A DNA stretch of 21,157 bases from Ruminococcus sp. CAG:488 (GTDB taxonomy: Bacteria; Bacillota; Clostridia; Oscillospirales; Acutalibacteraceae): positions 9,180 through 30,336 of the forward strand of contig HF999621.1 of assembly GCA_000434055.1 (NCBI GenBank), given 5' to 3'. Every line of letters begins with the position of its first letter. Position 1 is the stretch's first letter. Of this stretch, positions 1-6,504 are shown piece after piece. A program made the translations under genes and the position numbers. The notes beneath the pieces were generated by a model. The model saw only the letters and a list, made by a program, of their open reading frames with translations. It had not been told where the DNA came from and made no database searches.

Positions 1-165
1 GACGGTCGTCTTGCCGACTCCCGACGGGCCGTAGAAAATCATGTTGGGCAGTTCTCCCGATTCTATTATATTTCTCAGCGGCATATTTTCGCCGATAAGG
101 TGGCGCTGACCGACAACCTCATCAATGGTTTGCGGTCTAAGCTGTTGAGCTAAAGGTATAGACAT
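1..165 (-). CDS. rarA: Replication-associated recombination protein A, N-terminal part
   Basis: Partial gene running off the left edge; 55 N-terminal residues are visible. RarA (MgsA) is an AAA+ ATPase related to the clamp-loader subunit and RuvB, and it acts at stalled replication forks. The visible part begins MSIPLAQQLRPQTIDEVVGQ, the usual RarA start, and carries the HLIGEN segment, the PNMIFYGPSGVGKTT Walker A region and the family's N-terminal layout. The start at 165 is supported by GGGAGG 7 nt upstream on the minus strand. Walker B, sensor and C-terminal tetramerisation domains lie outside the window. It is divergent from the CBS membrane protein gene. DnaX-like or RuvB-like relatives are less likely because of the RPQTIDEVVGQ start. 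Confidence 0.88.
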   Translation of the reverse strand, partial: MSIPLAQQLRPQTIDEVVGQRHLIGENMPLRNIIESGELPNMIFYGPSGVGKTTV

Positions 166-189
166 TTTATCGCCTCCCGGTTGCATACA

Positions 190-218
190 ATTATATATTA
201 AAATGCGTGGTTTGACAA
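190..218 (-). promoter_or_regulatory. Promoter for rarA
   Basis: On the minus strand a -35 TTGTCA (213-218) and a -10 TATAAT (190-195) are separated by 17 bp, 25 nt upstream of the rarA start. It overlaps none of the divergent promoter elements. Assigned by consensus match only. Confidence 0.6.
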
Positions 219-229
219 GGATAAATTTA

Positions 230-258
230 TTGACTAATTATGTATTATGTGATATAAT
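230..258 (+). promoter_or_regulatory. Promoter for the CBS-domain membrane protein
   Basis: TTGACT (230-235) and TATAAT (253-258) with a 17-bp spacer. The predicted transcript starts near 265 and gives a leader of about 30 nt with the AAAGGAG site at 278-284. Confidence 0.7.
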
Positions 259-294
259 AACTAAAATTTTTTATATGAAAGGAGTTTGTCCACA

Positions 295-1680
295 ATGGAT
301 GACCCGGGTGGGATTATACTCAAGCTGATTTTACTTTTATTACTTATTTTAGTCAACGCATTTTTTGCAATGAGTGAAATAGCGGTAATATCCCTCAACG
401 ATAACAAAATAGAAAAGATGGCTGAAGACGGCCACAAGAAAGCAAAGCAGGTTGTTAAGCTGACCGAAAATTCGAGCAAGTTTCTCTCGACAATTCAGAT
501 CGGAGTCACTCTCGCCGGATTTCTTACCTCGGCAAGTGCTTCGCAGACCTTTGCAGATATGATAGTCAAAGCTCTTAAGGGCACGGCATTTTACAATGCC
601 CTCGGTGCAAGCGTAGTCAGCGGACTTTCGATCGTCATTATCACGATCATCATGTCTTATTTTTCGCTTGTTCTCGGCGAGCTTGCTCCAAAGAAAATAG
701 CAATGCAGTCTCCTGAAAAGATCTCCTTCAAGGTTGTCGGAATTTTGCTTTTCTTTTCCAAGGCCTTTTCACCGTTTGTTAAAGTGCTGTCCGTCTCAAC
801 CAATGCGGTCGTTCGACTTCTCGGCTACAATCCTCATGCAGATGAAGAGCCTCTTACCGAAGAAGAAATTCGAATGATGGTCGACGTCGGCGGCGAAAAA
901 GGTGTTATCGAAGACGTTCAAAAAGAAATGATAAATAACATTTTCGAATTTGACGATCTTGATGCAGGCGATATTATGACCCACAGAACCGATATGACGG
1001 CGGTTGACGTAAACGATCCGATAATGGACGTTGTCAAAACTGCAATTGAATCCGGATATTCGAGAATCCCCGTTTTCGATGACGACCCGGATAATATAAT
1101 CGGTATCATCTATGTTAAGGACTTGCTCAGATATATAGGAACGGATCTTCCGAAACACACCATGAGAAAAATCATGCGTACTCCGATGTACGTTCCGGAA
1201 TCCAAGAGCTGCGGTGACCTTTTCAAGGAAATGACAAGTCAGCATACGCAAATGGCTGTTGTTGTTGACGAATACGGCGGAACGGCAGGACTCGTCACCC
1301 TTGAGGATATCATTGAAGCAATCGTCGGAAACATTCAGGATGAATATGACGATGAAGAAGAGGAAATCTCAAAGATAAACGAAACAACCTTCACTATTGA
1401 CGGGTTGACAGATATAGACGAACTTGACGAAATAATCGGCAAGGATCTCCCTGAGGGCGATTATGACACAATCGCGGGTTACATCATAAGCCGACTCGGA
1501 TATCTCCCGAAGCAGGGCGAGCACAGCGAGGTCATGTTTGAAAACATAAGATTTACCGTGCTTGAGGTCGAAAACCGACGTATTGAAAAGGTCAAGGTCG
1601 AAATTCTTCCGCTCCCCGACGAGGACGATGAAGAGGAAGAGGACTCGGACAAAAAGAATAAAAACAAAGAAAAAGAATAA
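295..1680 (+). CDS. CNNM/CorC-type transporter-associated protein (DUF21 + CBS pair + CorC_HlyC)
   Basis: Membrane protein of 461 residues in the family often annotated as hemolysin-related HlyC/CorC or CNNM, linked to magnesium and cobalt export or homeostasis. The N-terminal third is a DUF21 transmembrane domain with hydrophobic segments near residues 6-30, 60-80 and 95-150, including the ELAPKKIA segment. A CBS pair follows (about 200-330; DIMTHRTDM, SGYSRIPVFDDDPDNIIGI, VVDEYGGTAGLVTLEDI), then a CorC_HlyC domain near 345-430, and a very acidic then lysine-rich tail. A TTG nine bases earlier (286) is also in frame but leaves only 1 nt after the AAAGGAG site (278-284). The ATG at 295 has a 10-nt spacing and is preferred. 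Family identity is strong; the transported ion is inferred from the family. Confidence 0.88.
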   Translation: MDDPGGIILKLILLLLLILVNAFFAMSEIAVISLNDNKIEKMAEDGHKKAKQVVKLTENSSKFLSTIQIGVTLAGFLTSASASQTFADMIVKALKGTAFYNALGASVVSGLSIVIITIIMSYFSLVLGELAPKKIAMQSPEKISFKVVGILLFFSKAFSPFVKVLSVSTNAVVRLLGYNPHADEEPLTEEEIRMMVDVGGEKGVIEDVQKEMINNIFEFDDLDAGDIMTHRTDMTAVDVNDPIMDVVKTAIESGYSRIPVFDDDPDNIIGIIYVKDLLRYIGTDLPKHTMRKIMRTPMYVPESKSCGDLFKEMTSQHTQMAVVVDEYGGTAGLVTLEDIIEAIVGNIQDEYDDEEEEISKINETTFTIDGLTDIDELDEIIGKDLPEGDYDTIAGYIISRLGYLPKQGEHSEVMFENIRFTVLEVENRRIEKVKVEILPLPDEDDEEEEDSDKKNKNKEKE

Positions 1681-1687
1681 TTTCAAT

Positions 1688-1717
1688 GCCGCATCCAAAT
1701 GGGTGCGGCTGTTTTTT
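1688..1717 (+). terminator. Rho-independent terminator after the CBS membrane protein
   Basis: Stem GCCGCATCC / GGGTGCGGC (9 bp with one G-T pair), loop AAAT, then TGTTTTTT. It begins 8 nt after the stop codon. Confidence 0.85.
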
Positions 1718-1823
1718 GAAAAAATTTTTGTAAATTATTAACGAGATAAATATATGAAAAACAGAGAAAAAACGAGAATAAGAGAGTTCGCGAATGATAA
1801 ATTAAAAAATTGAGAAAAAGTTC

Positions 1824-1852
1824 TTGACTTAGTAAAACGGTTGTGTTAATAT
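1824..1852 (+). promoter_or_regulatory. Promoter for rplM-rpsI
   Basis: TTGACT (1824-1829), 17-bp spacer, TATAAT-like TAATAT (1847-1852). Transcription from about 1859 leaves a leader of only about 29 nt. There is therefore no room for a structured autoregulatory leader of the kind reported upstream of rplM in other Firmicutes. Confidence 0.75.
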
Positions 1853-1887
1853 ATTCGAGCAGTAAAAATTTATTTGGAGGTAAGTTT

Positions 1888-2316
1888 ATGTCAACTTATA
1901 TGCCTAAGTCGGGCGACATCGTCCGCAAGTGGTATGTGCTTGACGCAGCGGGAAAGCCGCTCGGCCGTGTTGCGGCTGAAGCAGCCGTACTTCTCCGCGG
2001 TAAGCATAAGCCCCAGTTCGCTCCTCATACAGATTGCGGCGATCATGTTATCATAATCAACGCTGAGAAGGTTGTCCTTACAGGCAACAAGCTCGATCAG
2101 AAAATGTACTATCATCACACCGGTTACATCGGCAACATGAAGAAGGTTAAGTACAGCACTCTTATGCGTACAAAGCCGACTTTCGTTGTTGAGAAGGCTG
2201 TTAAGGGAATGATCCCCGACACAACAATCGGTCGTGAAGCACTCACAAGACTTCGTGTATATGCAGGCGCAGAGCACAAGCACGCTGCACAGAAGCCCGA
2301 AGAGTGGGCATTTTAA
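1888..2316 (+). CDS. rplM: 50S ribosomal protein L13
   Basis: Large-subunit protein L13, 142 residues, the standard family length. It has the diagnostic KWYVLDAAGKPLGRVAAEAA start, the LRGKHKP segment, HHTGYIG and the C-terminal RLRVYAGAEHKHAAQKPE. In-frame codons extend back to an ATG at 1843, but that lies inside the promoter. The ATG at 1888 follows TTGGAGG (1874-1880) by 7 nt and matches the usual N-terminus. It is cotranscribed with rpsI 18 nt downstream, the normal bacterial pair. Confidence 0.97.
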   Translation: MSTYMPKSGDIVRKWYVLDAAGKPLGRVAAEAAVLLRGKHKPQFAPHTDCGDHVIIINAEKVVLTGNKLDQKMYYHHTGYIGNMKKVKYSTLMRTKPTFVVEKAVKGMIPDTTIGREALTRLRVYAGAEHKHAAQKPEEWAF

Positions 2317-2334
2317 TGAAGGGAGGCAACAATA

Positions 2335-2733
2335 ATGTACGATTCTAATCCATATTTCTACGGCACAGGCCGCAGAAAGAAATCAGTAGCTCGTGTTCGT
2401 GTTTACGCAGGTACGGGCAAGGTAACCATCAACGACAGAGACATTGATGATTATTTCGGACTTGAGACACTCAAGCTTATCGTTCGTCAGCCTCTCGAGC
2501 TTACAGGCACAACCGAGAAGTTCGATATCGTTTGCCGTGTTAACGGCGGCGGCGTAACAGGTCAGGCCGGTGCTATCCGTCACGGTCTTTCAAGAGCTCT
2601 TCTTCAGTATGACGAGTCACTTCGTTCAGTTCTCAAGAAGGCAGGATTCCTCACTCGTGACCCGAGAATGAAGGAAAGAAAGAAGTACGGTCTCAAAGGC
2701 GCTCGTCGTGCACCGCAGTTCAGCAAGAGATAA
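2335..2733 (+). CDS. rpsI: 30S ribosomal protein S9
   Basis: Small-subunit protein S9, 132 residues. The sequence shows GTGRRKKSVARVRVYAGTGK, the GGGVTGQAGAIRHGLSRALL signature and the positively charged tail KKYGLKGARRAPQFSKR that reaches the decoding centre. An AGGGAGG site precedes the start, and the gene follows rplM in the same operon. Its last codons (from 2716) are repeated at 2868 and 2948, each repeat followed by another terminator; see the repeat entries. Confidence 0.97.
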   Translation: MYDSNPYFYGTGRRKKSVARVRVYAGTGKVTINDRDIDDYFGLETLKLIVRQPLELTGTTEKFDIVCRVNGGGVTGQAGAIRHGLSRALLQYDESLRSVLKKAGFLTRDPRMKERKKYGLKGARRAPQFSKR

Positions 2734-2735
2734 AA
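2716..2735 (+). repeat. rpsI-tail direct repeat, copy 1 (inside rpsI)
   Basis: CAGTTCAGCAAGAGATAAAA, encoding Q-F-S-K-R-stop at the true end of rpsI. An identical 20-mer lies at 2868-2887 and a diverged copy at 2948-2967. Each copy is followed by a separate hairpin terminator. Confidence 0.9.
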
Positions 2736-2752
2736 ATTTATCTTGTTATATC

Positions 2753-2786
2753 AACCCCGGAAGATTCCTCTTTCGGGGTTTTGTTT
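2753..2786 (+). terminator. Terminator 1 after rpsI
   Basis: Stem CCCCGGAAGA / TCTTTCGGGG (2755-2764 with 2769-2778), loop TTCC, then TTTTGTTT. First of three successive terminators downstream of rpsI. Confidence 0.88.
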
Positions 2787-2820
2787 ATAACTGCGGTGTC
2801 CTCGCAGCACAGCTGCTGCG

Positions 2821-2868
2821 GTCGCAGACTAAAAACAGTCCACAGGACTGTTTTCTTAACGCTGCGAC
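2821..2868. repeat. Palindromic structured repeat, copy A
   Basis: Two-tier hairpin. The outer arms are GTCGCAG (2821-2827) and CTGCGAC (2862-2868). The inner arms are AAAACAGTCC (2832-2841) and GGACTGTTTT (2845-2854), around the loop ACA. The same inner core and the same asymmetric spacing recur at 14420-14461 with a different but still paired outer stem. This points to a dispersed palindromic repeat family. Confidence 0.7.
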
Positions 2869-2887
2869 AGTTCAGCAAGAGATAAAA
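2868..2887 (+). repeat. rpsI-tail direct repeat, copy 2
   Basis: Identical to the 20 nt at 2716-2735 and still readable as R-Q-F-S-K-R-stop. It overlaps the last base of palindrome A and is followed by terminator 2. It has no upstream ribosomal protein sequence, so it is a detached gene tail. Confidence 0.85.
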
Positions 2888-2900
2888 TTTCAAAATTTTT

Positions 2901-2937
2901 CAAAGTTCGGAAGTTATGCTTTCGGACTTTGTTTTTT
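2901..2937 (+). terminator. Terminator 2 downstream of rpsI
   Basis: Stem CAAAGTTCGGAAG / CTTTCGGACTTTG (13 bp with two G-T pairs), loop TTATG, then TTTTTT at 2932-2937. It follows rpsI-tail copy 2. Confidence 0.85.
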
Positions 2938-2947
2938 ACTGCCGCGA

Positions 2948-2967
2948 CAGTTCTCAAAGAGATAAAA
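2948..2967 (+). repeat. rpsI-tail direct repeat, copy 3 (diverged)
   Basis: CAGTTCTCAAAGAGATAAAA. It differs from copies 1 and 2 only at the serine codon and the base after it in the alignment (AGCAAG against TCAAAG). It still encodes Q-F-S-K-R-stop and is followed by terminator 3. Copies 2 and 3 share the preceding GCGACAG. Confidence 0.75.
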
Positions 2968-2980
2968 AACGCATATTTTC

Positions 2981-3013
2981 AAGGCTTCGGAGTTTTTCTC
3001 CGAGGCCTTTTTC
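2981..3013 (+). terminator. Terminator 3 downstream of rpsI
   Basis: Stem AAGGCTTCGGAG / CTCCGAGGCCTT (12 bp, one G-T pair), TTTTT loop, then a T run to 3012. From here to the next terminator (3014-3064) nothing recognisable is seen. Confidence 0.85.
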
Positions 3014-3064
3014 TATACTCCTGAAAGCAAGTAAAAGCAACTCATAGTGAACCACTTTTTACAT

Positions 3065-3092
3065 AAAAAAGAAGCCGGCAATCGCCGGCTTC
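3065..3092 (-). terminator. Terminator for the sodium:solute symporter
   Basis: Perfect 9-bp stem GAAGCCGGC / GCCGGCTTC with loop AATC. On the minus strand it is followed by six T. It lies about 90 nt after the symporter stop. The stretch between (3093-3180) is AT-rich with no gene seen. Confidence 0.8.
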
Positions 3093-3180
3093 AAAACAAA
3101 TTATAATAATTTCATTTTTAAAGGTCTTCATACCCGTTCATAAACAGGTATACTCTGCTGTGATTTATATTATTATCTTA

Positions 3181-4713
3181 TCATTTTTCCTCAAGCACTT
3201 CGCTTACGGGAACGGTGACCTTTCTGTCATAGCATGAGAAGATATCATCAACGAATTTCTTCTCGGGCTTCTTTGTGATTAAGCTGACAACAGGAACGAT
3301 AACAAGCGAAGCAAGCATTGCAAATGCGCCGCAGTTAACGGGGCTTTGAATAATTGTCGGGAAATGAGAGCCAAAGAGCATATTTGCAATCATGATGCCC
3401 GAACCCCAAATGAAGCTGACTGCACAGGCGCTTTTTGTAACCTTTTTCCAATACAGGCTGTACAGGAACGGCGCAAGGAACGAGCCTGCGAGTGCGCCCC
3501 AAGAAAGTCCCATGAGCTGAGCAATGAAAGTTATCTTATTTTTATATTGAATTACGGCAATAATCGCGGAAATGATAATGAAAACAAGAATAAAAGCACG
3601 AATTATAATAAGCGTCTTTTTCTCATCTTTTTTCTTTGAGAGCGGAACGATAAAGTCAAGCGTCAGCGTTGAGCTTGAGGTAAGAACAAGCGACGAAAGC
3701 GTTGACATCGAAGCGGAAAGAACAAGAATAAGCGTAATTCCGATAATAAGCGGTGAAAGATTTGAAAGCATTGTCGGAATAATTTCATCATAGCCCTTTG
3801 AAGCAACATCAACATTGAATATCCTTCCGAATCCGCCGAGGAAATAGCAGCCGCCGGCAACAATGATTGCAAACATGGTTGAAATAATCGTACCTGTGTG
3901 AATCGACTGTTCACTCTTGATCGAGTAGAACTTTTGAACCATCTGAGGCAGACCCCATGTGCCGAGTGAAGTCAGAAGGATAACGCCTGCAAGACCTGCC
4001 GGATCGGGACCGAAGAAAGAGGCAAACACACCGGGAACGGTCGAAGCTGCAGGGTCGCTGACCTCGGCAAGCGCGGCAAGAGAGCCGCTGAAACCGCCAT
4101 GAATTTTGAGCACGGAATAAATAATTGCAACTATTCCGACGAGCATAACGATACCCTGAATAAAATCGTTGATTGCCGTTGCCATATATCCGCCGGCGAT
4201 AACATAAACCGCCGTCAGAAGCGCCATAACGGCAATACATACGGTGTAATCAACATTGAACGCCATCTCAAACAAACGTGAAAGTCCGTTGTAAAGCGAA
4301 GCGGTGTATGGGATAAGGAAAACAAAGATTATCAGCGAGGTTGCAAGCTTGAGAGCGTTGCTGTCGAAACGTGAACCGAAGAACTGCGGCATAGTTGCCG
4401 AGTTGAGATGCTGAGTCATAACTCTTGTTCTTCTGCCGAGTATTACCCAAGCGAGAAGCGAACCGATAAATGCGTTTCCAAGACCGATCCATGTTGAAGC
4501 AACGCCGAATTTCCAGCCGAACTGTCCGGCATAGCCGACGAAGATAACCGCCGAAAAATACGAGGTGCCGTAAGCGAAGGCGGTCAACCACGGGCCGACG
4601 CTTCTGCCGCCGAGGACAAAGCCGTTAACGTCAGTTGCACTTTTTCGGCAGTAGATGCCGACGCCGATCATAACAGCGAAAAATACAACAAGTAAAATAA
4701 TTTTAATTGCCAT
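3181..4713 (-). CDS. Sodium:solute symporter (SSS family), probable aromatic amino acid uptake
   Basis: Polytopic membrane protein of 510 residues with about 13 hydrophobic segments, in the SSS (PutP-like) family that couples solute uptake to sodium. Family marks are FVLGGRSVGPWLTAFAYGTS near residue 32 and the GGYMATAINDFIQG signature near 175. The start is fixed by GAGGAGG (4721-4727) 7 nt upstream. The substrate cannot be read from the protein. The upstream leader contains five consecutive Tyr codons and an attenuator, so tyrosine or a Tyr-containing or related aromatic substrate is inferred. It is monocistronic, from its own promoter to the terminator at 3065-3092. Confidence 0.9.
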   Translation of the reverse strand: MAIKIILLVVFFAVMIGVGIYCRKSATDVNGFVLGGRSVGPWLTAFAYGTSYFSAVIFVGYAGQFGWKFGVASTWIGLGNAFIGSLLAWVILGRRTRVMTQHLNSATMPQFFGSRFDSNALKLATSLIIFVFLIPYTASLYNGLSRLFEMAFNVDYTVCIAVMALLTAVYVIAGGYMATAINDFIQGIVMLVGIVAIIYSVLKIHGGFSGSLAALAEVSDPAASTVPGVFASFFGPDPAGLAGVILLTSLGTWGLPQMVQKFYSIKSEQSIHTGTIISTMFAIIVAGGCYFLGGFGRIFNVDVASKGYDEIIPTMLSNLSPLIIGITLILVLSASMSTLSSLVLTSSSTLTLDFIVPLSKKKDEKKTLIIIRAFILVFIIISAIIAVIQYKNKITFIAQLMGLSWGALAGSFLAPFLYSLYWKKVTKSACAVSFIWGSGIMIANMLFGSHFPTIIQSPVNCGAFAMLASLVIVPVVSLITKKPEKKFVDDIFSCYDRKVTVPVSEVLEEK

Positions 4714-4727
4714 AAAATAACCTCCTC

Positions 4728-4766
4728 AAAAAATAAACGGTCCTGACCGCAACTGATCAAGACCGT
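4728..4766 (-). terminator. Attenuator terminator in the symporter leader
   Basis: On the minus strand the stem ACGGTCTTGA (4757-4766) / TCAGGACCGT (4737-4746) has one G-T pair and a 10-nt loop. It is followed by TTATTTTTT (4728-4736) immediately before the symporter ribosome binding site. It lies downstream of the leader peptide gene and upstream of the structural gene, the position of a transcription attenuator. Six bases of its first arm are shared with the competing antiterminator. Confidence 0.85.
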
Positions 4767-4812
4767 CTGTTTTCAAACGAATTTATCGCTTTGAAAGGCT
4801 GAACAGACAGTC
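4761..4812 (-). promoter_or_regulatory. Antiterminator hairpin of the symporter attenuator
   Basis: The outer stem pairs GACTGTCTGTT (4802-4812, inside the leader peptide gene just after the Tyr codons) with AACAGACGGTC (4761-4771), one G-T pair. The inner stem pairs TTTCAAA-(G)-CGA (4786-4796) with TCGTTTGAAA (4771-4780). Formation removes bases 4761-4766 from the terminator stem, so the two structures are mutually exclusive. The leader stop codon sits in the apical loop. Pairing is read directly; the regulatory role is inferred. Confidence 0.8.
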
Positions 4813-4848
4813 ACAAATATAGTAATAATAGTAAGGGTTATGCGTCAT
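4783..4848 (-). CDS. 21-residue Tyr-rich leader peptide of the symporter
   Basis: Small ORF beginning MTHNPYYYYYICDC and ending SLSKR. Five consecutive Tyr codons (TAC TAT TAT TAC TAT) lie at 4819-4833. It has a strong ribosome site (AAAGGAG, 4857-4863) 8 nt before its ATG. It starts about 23 nt after the predicted transcription start and is followed by alternative antiterminator and terminator hairpins. Its likely job is to let the ribosome sense charged tRNA-Tyr. Stalling on the Tyr codons would leave the antiterminator arm free and allow symporter transcription. Reaching the stop would disturb the antiterminator and favour termination. A function of the peptide itself cannot be excluded but is less likely given the layout. 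Confidence 0.82.
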   Translation of the reverse strand: MTHNPYYYYYICDCLFSLSKR

Positions 4849-4877
4849 AACTGCCTCTCCTTTCAAATGATGAGCCT

Positions 4878-4906
4878 ATTATATACCACAAAATCATACT
4901 TGTCAA
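4878..4906 (-). promoter_or_regulatory. Promoter for leader peptide and symporter
   Basis: Perfect consensus on the minus strand: TTGACA (4901-4906), 17-bp spacer, TATAAT (4878-4883). Transcription should start near 4871, giving a leader of about 158 nt. The -35 is only 29 nt past the stop of the upstream glycosyltransferase gene, with no terminator between, so some read-through from that operon into the attenuator is possible. Confidence 0.88.
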
Positions 4907-4935
4907 CACTTTAAAGCGCTAAAATATAAAGTTTT

Positions 4936-5979
4936 TCATTTTTCGATGATTTTTTTCATTGCAATCAGCAAAATATACACCGAAACAGCCATCTTTCGCT
5001 TGCAAAGCGTAAAAAACAGCCTCCAATGAGCAGGGAGATAGTGCATATCAAGCTTTTGGTATGCATTTATGTATCTCGGCGTCGAAAGATATTTCTTGAT
5101 ATTTTTAATTCTCACCGTGTGTCCGCCGGGATTCAACATTTCGGTCAAGCCGAGACCTATCATGCTGAAGCAAATTCGATTTCCCAGTGCCGACGAAAAA
5201 TCCTCGGGTAAATTATTGTCTTTTATATAGCCCTCCATTCGGTCATAAAGCTCATTCCACTGTGAGAAAAGCCCGGCCTTATAGCTCCTCGTCAGAGAGA
5301 CATCATTATCCTTACGATAATGATTAAACGGACGGTTGATAAATGCCGCACGGCGAACAAAGCCGAAGCATTGCAAATTGAAAAGAGCGTCCTCGGTACC
5401 TATCAGTTTTGTATCAACAAATTCAAGACCGTTTTGCTTAATAATATCGGCTCTGTAAAGCTTGCCCCATGCCGTCACGAGCGAATCCGCGTTGCTCGGG
5501 TCGCCTGTCTCCTCTCCGTAAAGTCCTGCCATTCGTCTGTGCAGATCCCAGCATCCGCTTTCATCAAATATTTTGTCTGAAGCAAATATTTTCTTCTCGT
5601 CCGAACGGTCGGGAAATTCTCGAACATATCCCCACATAACAACATCGGCGTTGTTTTTCTCCGCCATTCCGACCGCCGTTTCAACCGTTTCGGGTTCAAT
5701 CCAATCGTCGCCGTCAAGGAAAATTATGTATTTTCCGGTTGCCGATCCGATTCCCGTGTTTCTCGCACCCGAAAGCCCCTGGTTTTCCTGAGAAATCAGA
5801 TTTATTCTCCTGTCCTTTTCGGCATAAGACAAAATAACGGCGGCACTTCTGTCGGGAGTACCGTCGTCAACGCATATTATTTCAAGGTCGGCATAGGTCT
5901 GACCGAGTACGCTTTCAAGGCACTTCGGCAGATATTTTTCAACGTTATAAACGGGAATAATTATGCTGACTTTTTTCAT
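4936..5979 (-). CDS. Glycosyltransferase family 2
   Basis: 347-residue GT-A fold glycosyltransferase, opening with MKKVSIIIPVYNVEKYLPKC. It carries the ICVDDGTPD and FLDGDDW (DxD-type) nucleotide-sugar and metal motifs, with GLSGARNTG between them. The C-terminal 150 residues are family-variable. The acceptor is unknown; such enzymes build polysaccharides, teichoic acids or glycolipids at the cytoplasmic face. Its ATG lies 3 nt after the gtrA stop and its AAAGGAA site is inside the end of gtrA, so translation is coupled. Pairing with GtrA suggests sugar addition to a polyprenyl carrier or cell-surface polymer. Confidence 0.9.
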   Translation of the reverse strand: MKKVSIIIPVYNVEKYLPKCLESVLGQTYADLEIICVDDGTPDRSAAVILSYAEKDRRINLISQENQGLSGARNTGIGSATGKYIIFLDGDDWIEPETVETAVGMAEKNNADVVMWGYVREFPDRSDEKKIFASDKIFDESGCWDLHRRMAGLYGEETGDPSNADSLVTAWGKLYRADIIKQNGLEFVDTKLIGTEDALFNLQCFGFVRRAAFINRPFNHYRKDNDVSLTRSYKAGLFSQWNELYDRMEGYIKDNNLPEDFSSALGNRICFSMIGLGLTEMLNPGGHTVRIKNIKKYLSTPRYINAYQKLDMHYLPAHWRLFFTLCKRKMAVSVYILLIAMKKIIEK

Positions 5980-5982
5980 GAT

Positions 5983-6501
5983 TTATGATTCCTTTTTCTT
6001 AAAAATAAGGAGCTTGCTGAAGAAATAATTGATTATAACAACGAGCACACTGGCAATGATTTTTGCAAGCATTCCCTTTGTTCCGAAAAGCTCCTGATCC
6101 ATACCGAGCTTCATAAGCCCCGGAACGCCGAACCATTCGATACAGCCCGTTGCAAGCCTTGCGGCGATGAATGAGCCAAGCTCTTTAATCACAATACTGC
6201 CTTTCCAGCTTTTGCTGTCGAATACCCAAAGCTTGTTGGTGACGAAAGCAAAGAGAACTGCCGCGATCCACGAAAGAACATTTGCTATCGAAGCTTGAAG
6301 GATATCGTTGTTTTCAATAAACTTGCCTACAATTCTGTCAAACAGTGCATAGCTTGCCCATGAAACAACGGTGGTCAGCACGCCGAAAACAAGGTACATA
6401 AAAACCTCACGGTTGAGAACCTTGCGGCAAATGCTTACTACCTTCTCATTCTTGATATGCTTTGCGATAAAATTATTTATACTGTCAAAGAATTTATCCA
6501 T
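5983..6501 (-). CDS. GtrA-like flippase family membrane protein
   Basis: 172 residues with four hydrophobic segments, roughly at residues 35-55, 68-90, 105-120 and 145-165, ending in a lysine-rich tail. The pattern (VFGVLTTVVSWASYALFD, NVLSWIAAVLFAFVTNKLWVF, YFFSKLLIF) fits the GtrA family. Members are thought to move undecaprenyl-linked sugars across the membrane. The N-terminal 30 residues are a cytoplasmic extension. It starts 3 nt after the purB stop, with AAAGGTG inside the end of purB, and ends 3 nt before the glycosyltransferase. The three genes form one operon. Confidence 0.85.
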   Translation of the reverse strand: MDKFFDSINNFIAKHIKNEKVVSICRKVLNREVFMYLVFGVLTTVVSWASYALFDRIVGKFIENNDILQASIANVLSWIAAVLFAFVTNKLWVFDSKSWKGSIVIKELGSFIAARLATGCIEWFGVPGLMKLGMDQELFGTKGMLAKIIASVLVVIINYFFSKLLIFKKKES

Positions 6502-6504
6502 ACA

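Noticed and set aside
286..294. TTG start for the CBS membrane protein.
   Set aside because: Only 1 nt separates it from the Shine-Dalgarno sequence; the ATG at 295 has normal spacing.
1853..1887. An L13-type autoregulatory RNA leader upstream of rplM.
   Set aside because: The predicted leader is only about 29 nt and shows no pairing.
2708..2965. An 85-codon plus-strand reading frame downstream of rpsI that ends in QFSKR.
   Set aside because: It overlaps rpsI in another frame, crosses two terminators and a palindrome, and has no ribosome site. Its ending is explained by the third rpsI-tail repeat.
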